Of a DNA stretch of 64,000 nucleotides, positions 31,308-39,447 are shown one piece after another. Below the pieces are notes generated by a model. It saw only the letters and a program-made list of their open reading frames with translations. It was not told where the DNA came from and did not search any database. Made by a program: the position numbers and the translations under genes. The DNA lies in assembly GCA_019873625.1 (NCBI GenBank), contig JAIOAW010000008.1:25863-89862 (forward strand), read 5' to 3'. Every line of letters begins with the position of its first letter. Positions within the stretch are counted from its first letter, which is position 1. The DNA is from Chloroflexota bacterium. GTDB taxonomy: Bacteria > Chloroflexota > Anaerolineae > UBA1429.

Positions 31308-32461
31308 GACCCAGGGGGATGCGGTTCCTTCTCCGCGCAGCGGTGCTCCTTCTGGCGGCGATGGCGCCATCTTGCGCCGCGCCGCGCCCGGCGTGGGGCG
31401 CGCGCCTGGCCGATTGGGTTATGGCCACTTGGCCCAACCCGTGGGAAATCCACAGCGGCGGCTGGGAATATAACGCCGGCATCGTCCTTTACGGGATGGG
31501 GCAAATCTACCGCCGCACGGGCGAGGCGCGCTATTTCGAATATATCCGCCGTTGGGTAGATCACTTTGTGGATGGCGAGGGGCACCTCCTTTTGGAGGGG
31601 CCTCCGAACCTCGATCTCATCCAACCGGGGATGGTGCTCCTCTTGGTATATGAGGAGACGGGCGAGGCGCGTTACCGCCTCGCGGCGGAGGAACTTTTGG
31701 CGCGCCTGCGGGCACACCCGCGTAACGCCGTGGGCGGGTTTTGGCACAAGGAAATCTACCCGCAGGAGATGTGGGTGGATGGCCTCTATATGGCCGGCCC
31801 CTTTTGTGTGCGCTATGCGCGCCTCTTTGGCCCAAACGACCTCTGCCCCGATGAGGCCGTGCGCCAGGCCGTGCTCCTTGCCGAGCATGCCCAAGACCCT
31901 CAAACCGGCCTATTGCGCCATGCCTGGGATGCCGACGCCTCTGCCCCTTGGGCAGACCCGGTTACGGGCCTTTCGCCGGAGGTATGGGGGCGCGGAATGG
32001 GCTGGTATACGATGGCCTTGGTGGAGATGCTCCAAGACCTGCCGCCCGAGCACCCAGGCCGCGAGGAACTGCTCGGCATTTTGCGATGGGCCGCTCGCGG
32101 GCTAGAGGCGACGCAGGACCCCCACACCGGCCTGTGGCACCAGGTGCTGGGGAAGGGTTCCCTCCCCGATAACTGGCTAGAGACCTCGGCGAGCGCGATG
32201 TTCGTCTACGCCCTGAAGGTGGGGGCTGAACGCGGCTACCTCGAGGCGCGGTATGAACGCATCGCCCGGCGCGGCTGGCGGGGCCTTCAAACCAAGTTGC
32301 GCCTCGAGGCAGATGGCACCCCGCGCGTGCTCGACGCGGTGGAGGGGATGGGCGTCCAGCGCGACTATGCGGCCTATGTGAGCAAGGCGCGCCTCACGAA
32401 TTCCACGCACGGCCTAGCCGCCGCGATGCTCGCCGCGAGCGTTATGGAATATGCCCGCTGA
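31304..32461 (+). CDS. GH105/GH88-like unsaturated uronyl hydrolase, lipoprotein
   Basis: 385-aa (alpha/alpha)6-barrel enzyme of the YteR/unsaturated glucuronyl hydrolase type, removing unsaturated uronic acids left by pectin or glycosaminoglycan lyases. The N-terminus is a signal with a lipobox-like APSC (Cys about 24), so it acts outside the membrane. Typical motifs: [40 protein letters not shown] (substrate-pocket region), [15 protein letters not shown] and [13 protein letters not shown]. It starts at the ATG overlapping the uxuA stop (ATGA); a second ATG at 31319 is possible. The uxuA linkage supports a uronate polymer as substrate. Confidence 0.83.
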   Translation: MRPRGMRFLLRAAVLLLAAMAPSCAAPRPAWGARLADWVMATWPNPWEIHSGGWEYNAGIVLYGMGQIYRRTGEARYFEYIRRWVDHFVDGEGHLLLEGPPNLDLIQPGMVLLLVYEETGEARYRLAAEELLARLRAHPRNAVGGFWHKEIYPQEMWVDGLYMAGPFCVRYARLFGPNDLCPDEAVRQAVLLAEHAQDPQTGLLRHAWDADASAPWADPVTGLSPEVWGRGMGWYTMALVEMLQDLPPEHPGREELLGILRWAARGLEATQDPHTGLWHQVLGKGSLPDNWLETSASAMFVYALKVGAERGYLEARYERIARRGWRGLQTKLRLEADGTPRVLDAVEGMGVQRDYAAYVSKARLTNSTHGLAAAMLAASVMEYAR

Positions 32462-32469
32462 GGCGCGCC

Positions 32470-32901
32470 CTATTTCACCAGAACCTGCACATCGAGCCGC
32501 CAGGCGCCCTTATCGCCGCCCTGCCATGGCTGGCTGTACGTGAAGGCGACGGACGTCTCTCCCTTTTGGAGCGCGCGGAAGGTCCACACTTGCGCGCCCG
32601 GTGCGCCCACGAGGTAGGTCTTGGCCCGCTCGCCCGCCAGATAGACCTCATCTGCCACTTCGAGCACGGTGGGGTTGGCGATGCGGGCGTCTTCCCAACT
32701 GTAACCGGTGGAGAGGTTGGCGCACAGCGTCACGCGGAGGGAGCCTTTCGCATCCAGGGTCACCTGGCGCGTTTGCACAGGCTCAGCCTGAAAGGCCTCG
32801 CAATCAATGGCCAAGGCCGGCTGGGCCTGCGCTCGGCCGCAGCCGCCAAGCAAGAGGGCCGAAAGGGCAAGGGCAAGCAAAAGGGCGTATGGGCGATGCA
32901 T
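32470..32901 (-). CDS. Chagasin-like (I42) protease-inhibitor lipoprotein
   Basis: 143-aa lipoprotein: hydrophobic signal ending LLLGGC (lipobox Cys about 21), then one immunoglobulin-like domain with the three I42 loop motifs in order: NLSTGYSWE (the NPTTGYxW motif), VGAPGAQVWTF (GxxG...F) and YSQPWQGGDK (the RPW loop). Such proteins block papain-family cysteine proteases. The ATG at 32901 is chosen because AAGGAGG sits 8 bases before it; an ATG at 32922 lies upstream of that site. It is convergent with the GH105 gene, 8 bp apart. Confidence 0.85.
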   Translation of the reverse strand: MHRPYALLLALALSALLLGGCGRAQAQPALAIDCEAFQAEPVQTRQVTLDAKGSLRVTLCANLSTGYSWEDARIANPTVLEVADEVYLAGERAKTYLVGAPGAQVWTFRALQKGETSVAFTYSQPWQGGDKGAWRLDVQVLVK

Positions 32902-32965
32902 AGGGCGCGCCTCCTTCTCCATGGGGCCTACTTGTAAGACGGCGAACCTTCCTCTCAGGTTCCCT

Positions 32966-33781
32966 CTACGATAACCCCCACAGCCAAAGAGGATGCGCCC
33001 CGAAACCGAACATCAAGCGCGCCCACAAAAAAAGGGCCACGATGCCTACCACCATGCCGAGCACGGCCCAATCCACAAGGCGCAAGCGGAGCTGCCGCAA
33101 ATAGGTGCGCCGCCTCCGCGCCCCCAGGGCGCGCGCTTCCAGGGCATAGGCCAGGTTCTGCGCCGTGCGCAGGGCATAGATGAGCATCGCTACCGTGATG
33201 GGGATGTAATTGCGCGCCCGCCGCACCAAGCCGCCGCGCGAGAGGTCCAAAGCGCGGGCCTGCTGGGCCTCGGAGATCATACGGAAGGCGCTCGCCATAG
33301 TGGGCAAATAGCGGAGCGCCATCGTGAGCATCAACCCCCAAGAGAAGGGCACCCCCAGCGCCACAAGGCCCAGCATAAGGCTGGCCTGGTCGGTGGTAAA
33401 AAGCCAGGCAAAGATGATGAGCGCGAGGAGGGCGATGCGCAGGGCCATGGCCACGGCCTCGGCCAAGTTGGCCGGCGTTATGGAGATGACCCACCAGGTA
33501 AACCACGGTTCGCCCTCGCCACGGTAAACGAGCACCCATAGGAGGGCGATCATCGCCATAGGGAAGGCTGCCACACGCCAAACCCAGGCGATCCGCCCAC
33601 GGCTGAGGCGCGCGCTCCACAGGATGGCCTGCACCGACGCCACCCCTATGAGGATGAGCCACACGTTGCGCGTGAAAAAGACGGCCAAACAGCCCAGGCA
33701 GGCGCCGAACATCTTGATGCGAGGGTCCAAGCGGTGGAGCCAAGAGCGGCCGGGCTGGTACAGGTCATATGCAGTGCTCAT
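32966..33781 (-). CDS. ecfT: ECF transporter T component (EcfT)
   Basis: 271-aa transmembrane scaffold of an energy-coupling-factor importer. It begins YDLYQPGRSWLHRLDPRIKM, the EcfT start pattern, has five or six hydrophobic spans, and carries the two cytoplasmic coupling-helix motifs with the A-R-A/G pattern: QARALDLSRGG and ALEARALGARRRR. The ATG at 33781 overlaps the previous ATPase gene by 4 bp. Last gene of the run S component, EcfA, EcfA', EcfT. Confidence 0.92.
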   Translation of the reverse strand: MSTAYDLYQPGRSWLHRLDPRIKMFGACLGCLAVFFTRNVWLILIGVASVQAILWSARLSRGRIAWVWRVAAFPMAMIALLWVLVYRGEGEPWFTWWVISITPANLAEAVAMALRIALLALIIFAWLFTTDQASLMLGLVALGVPFSWGLMLTMALRYLPTMASAFRMISEAQQARALDLSRGGLVRRARNYIPITVAMLIYALRTAQNLAYALEARALGARRRRTYLRQLRLRLVDWAVLGMVVGIVALFLWARLMFGFGAHPLWLWGLS

Positions 33782-34638
33782 AGGTCTCCTGCCCCGCTGC
33801 GCCGTGCGCGTTCTAGGGCCTCGCCGTAGGCCGTGCAGAAATCCCCCACCGTCAGGCACCCCGGCCTCACACCGAGGTCGCGCAAGCGCTGGGCCAACTG
33901 GGTTACTTGGGGAGGGGCGATTTGCGCGCGCGCCAAGGCCTCCGCCTCCGCCATAATCTGGCGCGTTTCGCCGTAGGCGAGGACGCGCCCCTCGTGCATC
34001 ACGAGCGTCTCTGAGGAGTATTCGGCCACCCACTGCATATCGTGCGTCACCAAAAGGATGGTGTGCCCTTGGGCGTTCAGGTGCGCCATACGATCCAAAA
34101 GGTCGCGGGCGCTCCGGCGATCCAGCCCGGCCGTGGGTTCATCGAGCACAAAGACTTGCGGGCGCATCGCATAGACGGCTGCTGTGCAGATGACGCGCCG
34201 CAGCCCGAAACTGAGCACGGCCGGGGGCAATTCCGCATAAGGGCCAAGGCCAAAGGCCTCCAGCGCCTCTTGGGTGCGCTCTGCCACCTCCGAGGGCGCC
34301 AACCCCAAGTTGCGCAGGCCGAAGGCGATCTCCTCGCGCGTGGTGGCGCAAAAGATCTGATGATCCGGGTTTTGGAAGACGTACCCCACCGTGCGGGCGA
34401 GTTCCCCCACCGTGGCCGTAGAGGTATCGCGCTCGAATACCCAGACGTGCCCCGAGGTGGGCCGTAGGAGGCCGTTGAAATGCTTAACGAGGGTCGTCTT
34501 GCCGGAGCCGTTTTGCCCGATGATGGCGAGAAAGGTCCCCTCGGCGATGGCCACATCTACGCCGTTCAGCGCGGGAATCTCGCCGTTGTAATGGTAATGC
34601 AGGGCCTCAGTGCGGAGCGCAATGCGGCGGGCGGCCAT
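33778..34638 (-). CDS. ecfA: ECF transporter ATPase with degenerate signature motif
   Basis: 286-aa ABC ATPase. Walker A GQNGSGKTT, Q-loop YVFQNPDHQIF, Walker B VFVLDEPTAGLD and H-loop LLVTHDMQWV are intact. The ABC signature, normally LSGGQ(K/R)QR, reads LSFGLRR: Gly and Gln are both lost. In the heterodimer this subunit cannot complete the partner's ATP site normally. The neighbouring ATPase keeps LSGGQ but lacks the switch His, so the defects fall on the same composite site. Overlaps both neighbours by 1-4 bp. Confidence 0.9.
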   Translation of the reverse strand: MAARRIALRTEALHYHYNGEIPALNGVDVAIAEGTFLAIIGQNGSGKTTLVKHFNGLLRPTSGHVWVFERDTSTATVGELARTVGYVFQNPDHQIFCATTREEIAFGLRNLGLAPSEVAERTQEALEAFGLGPYAELPPAVLSFGLRRVICTAAVYAMRPQVFVLDEPTAGLDRRSARDLLDRMAHLNAQGHTILLVTHDMQWVAEYSSETLVMHEGRVLAYGETRQIMAEAEALARAQIAPPQVTQLAQRLRDLGVRPGCLTVGDFCTAYGEALERARRSGAGDL

Positions 34639-35516
34639 CAGGAGCGCCTCCCTTGGGCGGCCAAAAGGTCGCGCCGGAGGGCGGATTCCGCCTCGTTCAG
34701 GCGCGTGAAGCGGTAGGCCGTGCCCCAGCGGCGGTTGAGCGCCTCCGCCACCTGGGTCACTTGGGGGGCGGCCAGGCCGGCCTGCTCTAAGGCGCCTTTT
34801 TGCATAAAGACGGTTCCCGGCGCCCCATCACAGAGGATGCGCCCCTCGGCCATAATGGCCACGCGGTCGGCGAACTCGGCGACGTGTTCTGCATCTTGGC
34901 TGACCCAAACGATGGTCATCTGCCGCCGGCGGCAGAGGTTTTCGATGACGCTCAGAACCTCCGCCTGGCCGATGGGGTCAAGGCCGGCCGTCGGCTCGTC
35001 TAAAATGAGCACCTCGGGGAGCATAGCCAGGGCCGCCGCGATGGCCACACGCTGCTTCTGCCCGCCCGAAAGTTGCCAAGGGGCGCGGTCTCGGTAAGGG
35101 GTCATACCCACCACATCGAGCGCCCAGGCGACGCGTTCGGCGATCTCTCCGGGCGGGAGGGCGAGGTTTTCTGGCCCAAAGGCCACCTCCGCCTCCACCG
35201 TGGAGGTAAAGAGTTGGCTTTCGGCATCTTGAAAGACGAAGCCCACCTCGGCGGCGAGTTCCGCCACGGGCACGGTGCGCGGATCTTTGCCGAGCACCTC
35301 CACCCGCCCACGGATGACGCCCCCCGTGGCCTGGGGCACCAGGCCGTTCAGGGCCAGGCAGAGGGTCGTCTTCCCCACGCCGGTCGGCCCCATAAGCGCT
35401 AGGAACTCGCCGCGTTCTACGGTGAGGTTCACGCCGCGCAAAACGGGCACCTCCCCCCACCCAGGGATGGGTGGCGGGTAGGCATAGTGCAATTCCTCCA
35501 CGCGGATGATGCTCAA
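34638..35516 (-). CDS. ecfA: ECF transporter ATPase lacking the switch histidine
   Basis: 292-aa ABC ATPase. Walker A MGPTGVGKTT, Q-loop FVFQDAESQLF, signature QLSGGQKQRVAIAAALAM, and Walker B VLILDEPTAGLD are canonical, but the H-loop reads IVWVSQDAEHV, with Gln where the switch His belongs. The start is TTG at 35516 with GGGGAG upstream. The stop overlaps the next ATPase's start by 1 bp. Together with the LSFGL partner it should form one consensus and one degenerate ATP site. Confidence 0.9.
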   Translation of the reverse strand: MSIIRVEELHYAYPPPIPGWGEVPVLRGVNLTVERGEFLALMGPTGVGKTTLCLALNGLVPQATGGVIRGRVEVLGKDPRTVPVAELAAEVGFVFQDAESQLFTSTVEAEVAFGPENLALPPGEIAERVAWALDVVGMTPYRDRAPWQLSGGQKQRVAIAAALAMLPEVLILDEPTAGLDPIGQAEVLSVIENLCRRRQMTIVWVSQDAEHVAEFADRVAIMAEGRILCDGAPGTVFMQKGALEQAGLAAPQVTQVAEALNRRWGTAYRFTRLNEAESALRRDLLAAQGRRS

Positions 35517-35554
35517 AAGGCTCCCCTGCCTCCTCCGAACCGAGATGGGGAGGA

Positions 35555-36088
35555 TTACTTTTCCTCTCGCCAGGTGGGGCGCTCACCCAGGCGCACGATG
35601 GGCGGGTAGGCGCTCCGCACCGCGTAAAAGAGCGGGATGCCCACCACCGCGCCGACGGCGCTTTGCAGGAGGTTGGCCGGCACCTCTGCCACGGCCGGCC
35701 CCCACCCCGTGAGCACTAGGCCCTCGCCCAAGAAATAGACGGCTACCATCACCAGGCCGCCGGCCAGCCAGGCCAAGAGGAGGCCGGGCAACCTCCGCCC
35801 GCGCCCCAAGAGGCCCGCCACCAGGCCCTCCAACCCGTGGGCGAAAAGGGTGAGGATGGCCCACTGCGGGTAGCCGCCGACGACATCGGCGATGGCCGCG
35901 CCCACCCCGCCGGAGACCAACCCAATCCACGGGCCAAAGGTGAAGGCGCTAAAATTGATGGCCACGCTGGAAAAGTTGAAATATCCCTGGGTGGCGGGGA
36001 TGGGAATGCGCACGAGCAGGGTAAACACCGTCGTGACCGCGATCATCATGGCGCCAATAGCGACCAGAAATGGCGTTGAGCGTTTCAT
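35555..36088 (-). CDS. ECF transporter substrate-binding S component
   Basis: 177-aa membrane protein with about five or six spans, first gene of the ECF operon. The PATQGYFNFSSVAINFSAFT stretch followed by FGPWIGLVSGGVGAAIADV is typical of S components, and the N-terminal helix has small residues for packing on EcfT. Substrates of this class include vitamins, bases and metals; a hydroxymethylpyrimidine- or folate-type substrate is possible but not shown. No known riboswitch was recognised in the 82-bp upstream gap, only a hairpin. 38 bp separate it from the first ATPase. Confidence 0.85.
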   Translation of the reverse strand: MKRSTPFLVAIGAMMIAVTTVFTLLVRIPIPATQGYFNFSSVAINFSAFTFGPWIGLVSGGVGAAIADVVGGYPQWAILTLFAHGLEGLVAGLLGRGRRLPGLLLAWLAGGLVMVAVYFLGEGLVLTGWGPAVAEVPANLLQSAVGAVVGIPLFYAVRSAYPPIVRLGERPTWREEK

Positions 36089-36113
36089 CAGGCCCTCCCT
36101 ATTCTAAGCGGCT

Positions 36114-36138
36114 CGACGCAGGCTGGGGGCCTGCGTCG
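36114..36138 (-). other. 10-bp stem hairpin upstream of the ECF operon
   Basis: CGACGCAGGC (36114-36123) and GCCTGCGTCG (36129-36138), 5-nt loop, between the MazG stop and the S-component gene. No T-run on either strand; it may be an RNA-processing site or a weak terminator. Confidence 0.4.
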
Positions 36139-36170
36139 GCATACGGCATAACCCCCGGTTGCGCGTGGCG

Positions 36171-37616
36171 TTACGCCTCGCCTTTGGCCGCTTCCCAAAG
36201 GGCGTCCATCTCCGCGAGAGACATCTCCTCCAGCGCGCGCCCCATTTCGGCGGCGCGGCGCTCCAGCGCCATAAAGCGCTGGGTAAAGCGCCCGCAAGCC
36301 TCTCGCAGGGCGCTCTCGGCGTCTATCTCATACCAGCGGGCCAGGTTCACCAGGCTAAAGAGGATATCGCCCATCTCGGCGGCGCGCTCTGGGGCGCTCT
36401 CGGCGCGGCGGAATTCCTCCAACTCTTCGCGCACCTTGTCGAGCACCGGCTCGGCGGCGGGCCAATCGAACCCGACGCGCGCTACGCGCCGCTGAATCTC
36501 CATCGCCTGCGAAAGGGCCGGCAGGGCCTTGTTCAAGCCCGAAAGCATCGAGGTAAAGGCCTCGCCCTTCTCTTCTCGCTTGATTTGTTCCCAATTGCGC
36601 AGCACCTCCTCGGCCCCGCTCACCGTCGAGCCGCCAAAGACGTGCGGATGCCGGCGCACCAATTTGGCGATGGCATCGGCGGCGCTATCCACCAGTTTGA
36701 AATCGCCCTCCTCGGTGGCGATTTGCGCGTGGAGCAGCACTTGCAGGAGGAGGTCCCCCAGTTCCTCGCGGAGCATCGTCATATCGTCGGCATCCAAGGC
36801 GGCCAGCACCTCGTAGGTCTCCTCCAGCAAATAGGGGCGGAGGGATTGATGCGTCTGGGCGCGATCCCACGGGCAGCCATCCGGCGCGCGCAAGTGGGCC
36901 ACCACATCTTGGTAACTGGCCAGCGACCCCCTGCGCGCCAAGGGAGGGATATAGAGGGAGGTGAGGTGGTCGAGATCCTCCTGCCGATCCAGGGCGTAAA
37001 GGGGGATCGAGCGCACCGTCTGGCCCTCAAGGCCGGCCGCGCGCACCAGCGTCACAGGGTGATCGTCATGGTAAAGGTTCATCAGGGTCATCTTGAGGTC
37101 GGCGGCCAAGGTGCGGCTGTACACCTGGGCCACAAGGGCCGGCACGTCGGGGTCGAGGTTCGGATGGTAGCGGGCGGCGAGCACCGTCGCATCGCAAATC
37201 TGTAAGCCGTCGAGGGCGTCTATCCCCAGGGCGGCGAGGGCTGGCTCGAGGAAACTCAACCCGGCCACCAGCCGCACCGGGAGGCCCTTTTCCCTCGCCC
37301 GCTCGAGGATGAGGCGCACCGACGTCTCTCCCACCAAGGGGTGCCCTGGCACGGCGTAGCACACGCCCTCCGGCCGTTCGCCCAGGGTTACAATCCGCCG
37401 GGCGATCTCGGCATACACGGCGTCGAACGTCTCCAAAGACTCGTACAGATCGTCGAAAGAATGGTAGTCCGGCCCTTTGGGGAGGCCCTCCACCGTGGGG
37501 TGGCGTGCCGTGCGCAGGTAGACCTCTTTGGCGCTTTCCAAAAGGCGCCAGGCTTCTCGGGTTAGATGGTCTGGGTTGCCCGGCCCCAGGCCAATGATCG
37601 TAATCCCAGCGGACAT
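36171..37616 (-). CDS. mazG: Tetrapyrrole-methylase/MazG fusion protein (YabN-like)
   Basis: 481-aa fusion. Residues 1-220 form a SAM-dependent tetrapyrrole-methylase-like domain (ITIIGLGPGNPDHLTREAWR, YAVPGHPLVGETSVRLI); residues 245-480 are MazG, a nucleoside-triphosphate pyrophosphohydrolase, with the two catalytic blocks LREELGDLLLQVLLHAQIA and VREELEEFRRAESAPERAAE followed by EMGDILFSLVNLARW. It removes aberrant NTPs; the methylase half has no known substrate. The ATG at 37616 has GGAAGGAG upstream; earlier in-frame codons lack a site. Confidence 0.93.
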   Translation of the reverse strand: MSAGITIIGLGPGNPDHLTREAWRLLESAKEVYLRTARHPTVEGLPKGPDYHSFDDLYESLETFDAVYAEIARRIVTLGERPEGVCYAVPGHPLVGETSVRLILERAREKGLPVRLVAGLSFLEPALAALGIDALDGLQICDATVLAARYHPNLDPDVPALVAQVYSRTLAADLKMTLMNLYHDDHPVTLVRAAGLEGQTVRSIPLYALDRQEDLDHLTSLYIPPLARRGSLASYQDVVAHLRAPDGCPWDRAQTHQSLRPYLLEETYEVLAALDADDMTMLREELGDLLLQVLLHAQIATEEGDFKLVDSAADAIAKLVRRHPHVFGGSTVSGAEEVLRNWEQIKREEKGEAFTSMLSGLNKALPALSQAMEIQRRVARVGFDWPAAEPVLDKVREELEEFRRAESAPERAAEMGDILFSLVNLARWYEIDAESALREACGRFTQRFMALERRAAEMGRALEEMSLAEMDALWEAAKGEA

Positions 37617-37643
37617 ACGTGCTCCTTCCAGGGGGATACGTGC

Positions 37644-37672
37644 ATTATAGGCCATTTGCTGGGGGCCTCAAA
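37644..37672 (-). promoter_or_regulatory. Promoter of mazG
   Basis: Minus strand TTTGAG (37667-37672), 17-bp spacer, perfect TATAAT (37644-37649), 27 bp upstream of the ATG at 37616. Confidence 0.7.
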
Positions 37673-37718
37673 GGTTCCTCCTTGAGCGGCCCTTATTGGC
37701 GGGCCGGGAGGGTGTTTG

Positions 37719-37870
37719 GCCCTCACCCGCGCTAGCGCAGGAGAGGGCTAGGGTGGGGGGAGCGCGAGGCACCTGCCTCGCGGGGGAGGCCTCCCTATGG
37801 CCCAACAAGGGGGTTCCCTGGTGTGCGGGTAAGGCGCCTTGCGGCGCGTGCGGGCCGGGAGGCCCGCGCT
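37719..37870 (+). repeat. Composite palindromic repeat, copy 4 (divergent)
   Basis: Holds CCCTCACCCGCGC, the GGAGAGGGCTAGGGTG end shared with copy 3, a GCGAGGC/GCCTCGC hairpin and a GCGGGCC-like element near 37850-37870. More degraded than copies 2 and 3. It fills most of the 392-bp gap (37617-38008) between the divergent mazG and aminotransferase genes. Confidence 0.7.
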
Positions 37871-37902
37871 CCGGATGACCCTCTCGAGAGAAACGCTTCG
37901 AG

Positions 37903-37931
37903 TTGACACGGCGGCTTCGCTTGCCTATAGT
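37903..37931 (+). promoter_or_regulatory. Promoter of the LysN-like gene
   Basis: Perfect TTGACA (37903-37908), 17-bp spacer, TATAGT (37926-37931); the transcript would start near 37938. Confidence 0.78.
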
Positions 37932-37962
37932 GTGCGCCATCCTATCAGGTGCCGCGCAATGG

Positions 37963-37989
37963 GGCGGGGGAATTCCCCTCGCCTTTTTT
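37963..37989 (+). terminator. Leader terminator (attenuator) before the LysN-like gene
   Basis: GGCG-GGGG (37963-37970), loop AATT, CCCC (37975-37978), one bulged T, CGCC (37980-37983), then TTTTTT. It lies between the promoter and the start codon, so most transcripts would stop about 50 nt in unless it is overcome. The ribosome site after it, GGAGGCCTCC, is itself self-complementary. Confidence 0.7.
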
Positions 37990-38008
37990 CATCATAAGGA
38001 GGCCTCCA

Positions 38009-39211
38009 ATGGGCGTCGCGTGGGATACTCTCTATGCCAAACGGCTGCGGTGGATGACCACCTCCGTCATCCGCGAGATTCTCAAAGTAGCCCAATCGCC
38101 TGACGTCATCTCGATGGCGGGCGGCTGGCCCGATGCGGCCCTCTTTCCGGTGGAGGAGATTCGCGCCGTGTGCGATGACGTCCTGCGCGAGATGCCCCGC
38201 GAATCCCTCCAGTATGGGCTGACGGACGGCCTGCCCGCCCTGCGAGAGGCCCTGGCGGACTATATGACCTCCCAAGGCATCCCGGCCAGGGCGGAACACA
38301 TCGTCATTATGAGTGGCTCTCAACAGGCGCTCGACCTGGCCGGGCGCATCTTTCTCGACGAGGGGGATGCCGTCTTGGTGGAGCGCCCCACCTTTCTGGG
38401 GGCCTTGCAATCGTTCAACGCCTACGGCGCGCGCTATGTGACCGTGCCGCTGGATGACGAAGGCGCCCGCCCCGAGGCGATCGCGGCGGCCATCGAACGC
38501 CACCGCCCCAAATTGATGTACCTCATCCCCACCTTTCAGAACCCGACGGGCGCTACGATGAGCCTGGACCGCCGCCGGCGCGTGGTAGAGATCGCCGCCC
38601 ATTATGGGGTGCCCATTTTGGAGGATGATCCTTATGGGCAACTCCGTTTTGCGGGCGAGCCGCTCCCGACCCTCGCCGCGATAGACCGAGCGCAGGGCGG
38701 CGAAAATATCATCTATCTGAGCACCTTTTCCAAGACGCTCGCGCCCGGGTTGCGCCTCGCGTGGGCCGTTTGCTCGGCGGAGGTGGCCCAGCAGTTCGTG
38801 ATGGCCAAACAGGGGGCCGATCTCCATTCCAACGCCCTGGCCCAGACCATCGCCCTCGAATTCCTGCGGCGCGGCCTGCTTGGGCCGCAGGTCCAGCGCA
38901 TCCGCGAGACTTACCGCGCCCGGCGCGATGCGATGTGCGAGGCCATCGCCGAGTTCTTCCCGCCCGAGGTGCGCTATACCCAGCCGGAGGGGGGCCTCTT
39001 CCTCTGGGTAACGCTCCCCGAGGGGATGGACGCCGTGAGCCTTTTGCACGAGGCAGCCAAAGAGAAGGTGGCCTTTGTGCCCGGCGCGCCCTTTTTCGCC
39101 GATGGCGGCGGAGAGAACACTTTGCGCCTCTCCTTTGCCTGTATGCCGCCGGAGGTCATCGTCGAGGGCATCCGCCGTTTGGCGGGGGTCATCCGCAGGG
39201 CTATGGCGTGA
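38009..39211 (+). CDS. PLP-dependent aminotransferase, LysN/2-aminoadipate type
   Basis: 400-aa fold-type I aminotransferase. It shows VISMAGGWPDAALFPVEEI and LQYGLTDGLPALREALADYM (the MocR/LysN-like start without the HTH), MYLIPTFQNPTGATMSLDRR, DDPYGQLRF and the PLP lysine in STFSKTLAPGLRLAW. The family includes LysN (2-aminoadipate) and kynurenine or aromatic aminotransferases. Its place ahead of the arginine genes suggests amino-acid synthesis, but it has its own promoter and leader. AAGGAGG precedes the ATG at 38009. The amino acceptor is unknown. Confidence 0.85.
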   Translation: MGVAWDTLYAKRLRWMTTSVIREILKVAQSPDVISMAGGWPDAALFPVEEIRAVCDDVLREMPRESLQYGLTDGLPALREALADYMTSQGIPARAEHIVIMSGSQQALDLAGRIFLDEGDAVLVERPTFLGALQSFNAYGARYVTVPLDDEGARPEAIAAAIERHRPKLMYLIPTFQNPTGATMSLDRRRRVVEIAAHYGVPILEDDPYGQLRFAGEPLPTLAAIDRAQGGENIIYLSTFSKTLAPGLRLAWAVCSAEVAQQFVMAKQGADLHSNALAQTIALEFLRRGLLGPQVQRIRETYRARRDAMCEAIAEFFPPEVRYTQPEGGLFLWVTLPEGMDAVSLLHEAAKEKVAFVPGAPFFADGGGENTLRLSFACMPPEVIVEGIRRLAGVIRRAMA

Positions 39212-39226
39212 GGTGGGCGGCGCATT

Positions 39227-39255
39227 TTGACAATTCCCCCTATTTGCTTTACACT
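39227..39255 (+). promoter_or_regulatory. Promoter of the arginine operon
   Basis: Perfect TTGACA (39227-39232), 17-bp spacer, TACACT (39250-39255). It opens a roughly 185-nt leader before argC. Confidence 0.8.
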
Positions 39256-39261
39256 TGATGT

Positions 39262-39382
39262 CAGCCCATTGAGGAAGAGATGCCCGTGCTTTCGGTGTGC
39301 CACCTGGGTAGGAGGAGCCTGAGGTATTAGCCGGACGCCGAGTCTGGATAGTTTCCTCTGGGCTTGTTATGTCTGCTCCAGT
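39262..39382 (+). ncRNA. argC leader RNA with antiterminator arm
   Basis: The stretch between the predicted start site and the leader terminator can fold; GTCTGGA (39342-39348) is the exact complement of TCCAGAC (39392-39398), part of the terminator's 5' side and loop, giving mutually exclusive structures. I see neither a T-box core nor any riboswitch consensus I know (lysine, SAM, TPP, guanidine were considered). No long Arg-rich leader peptide stands out. Confidence 0.5.
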
Positions 39383-39414
39383 CGCCAGCTTTCCAGACGG
39401 AAGGCTGGCGTTTT
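39383..39414 (+). terminator. Leader terminator before argC
   Basis: CGCCAGCTTTCC (39383-39394), loop AGAC, GGAAGGCTGGCG (39399-39410), with one G-T pair, then TTTT. It lies 33 bp before the argC start codon, so it must be bypassed for the operon to be expressed. Confidence 0.82.
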
Positions 39415-39447
39415 CGTTACCGCGCCGACACATAAGGAGGATGAACG

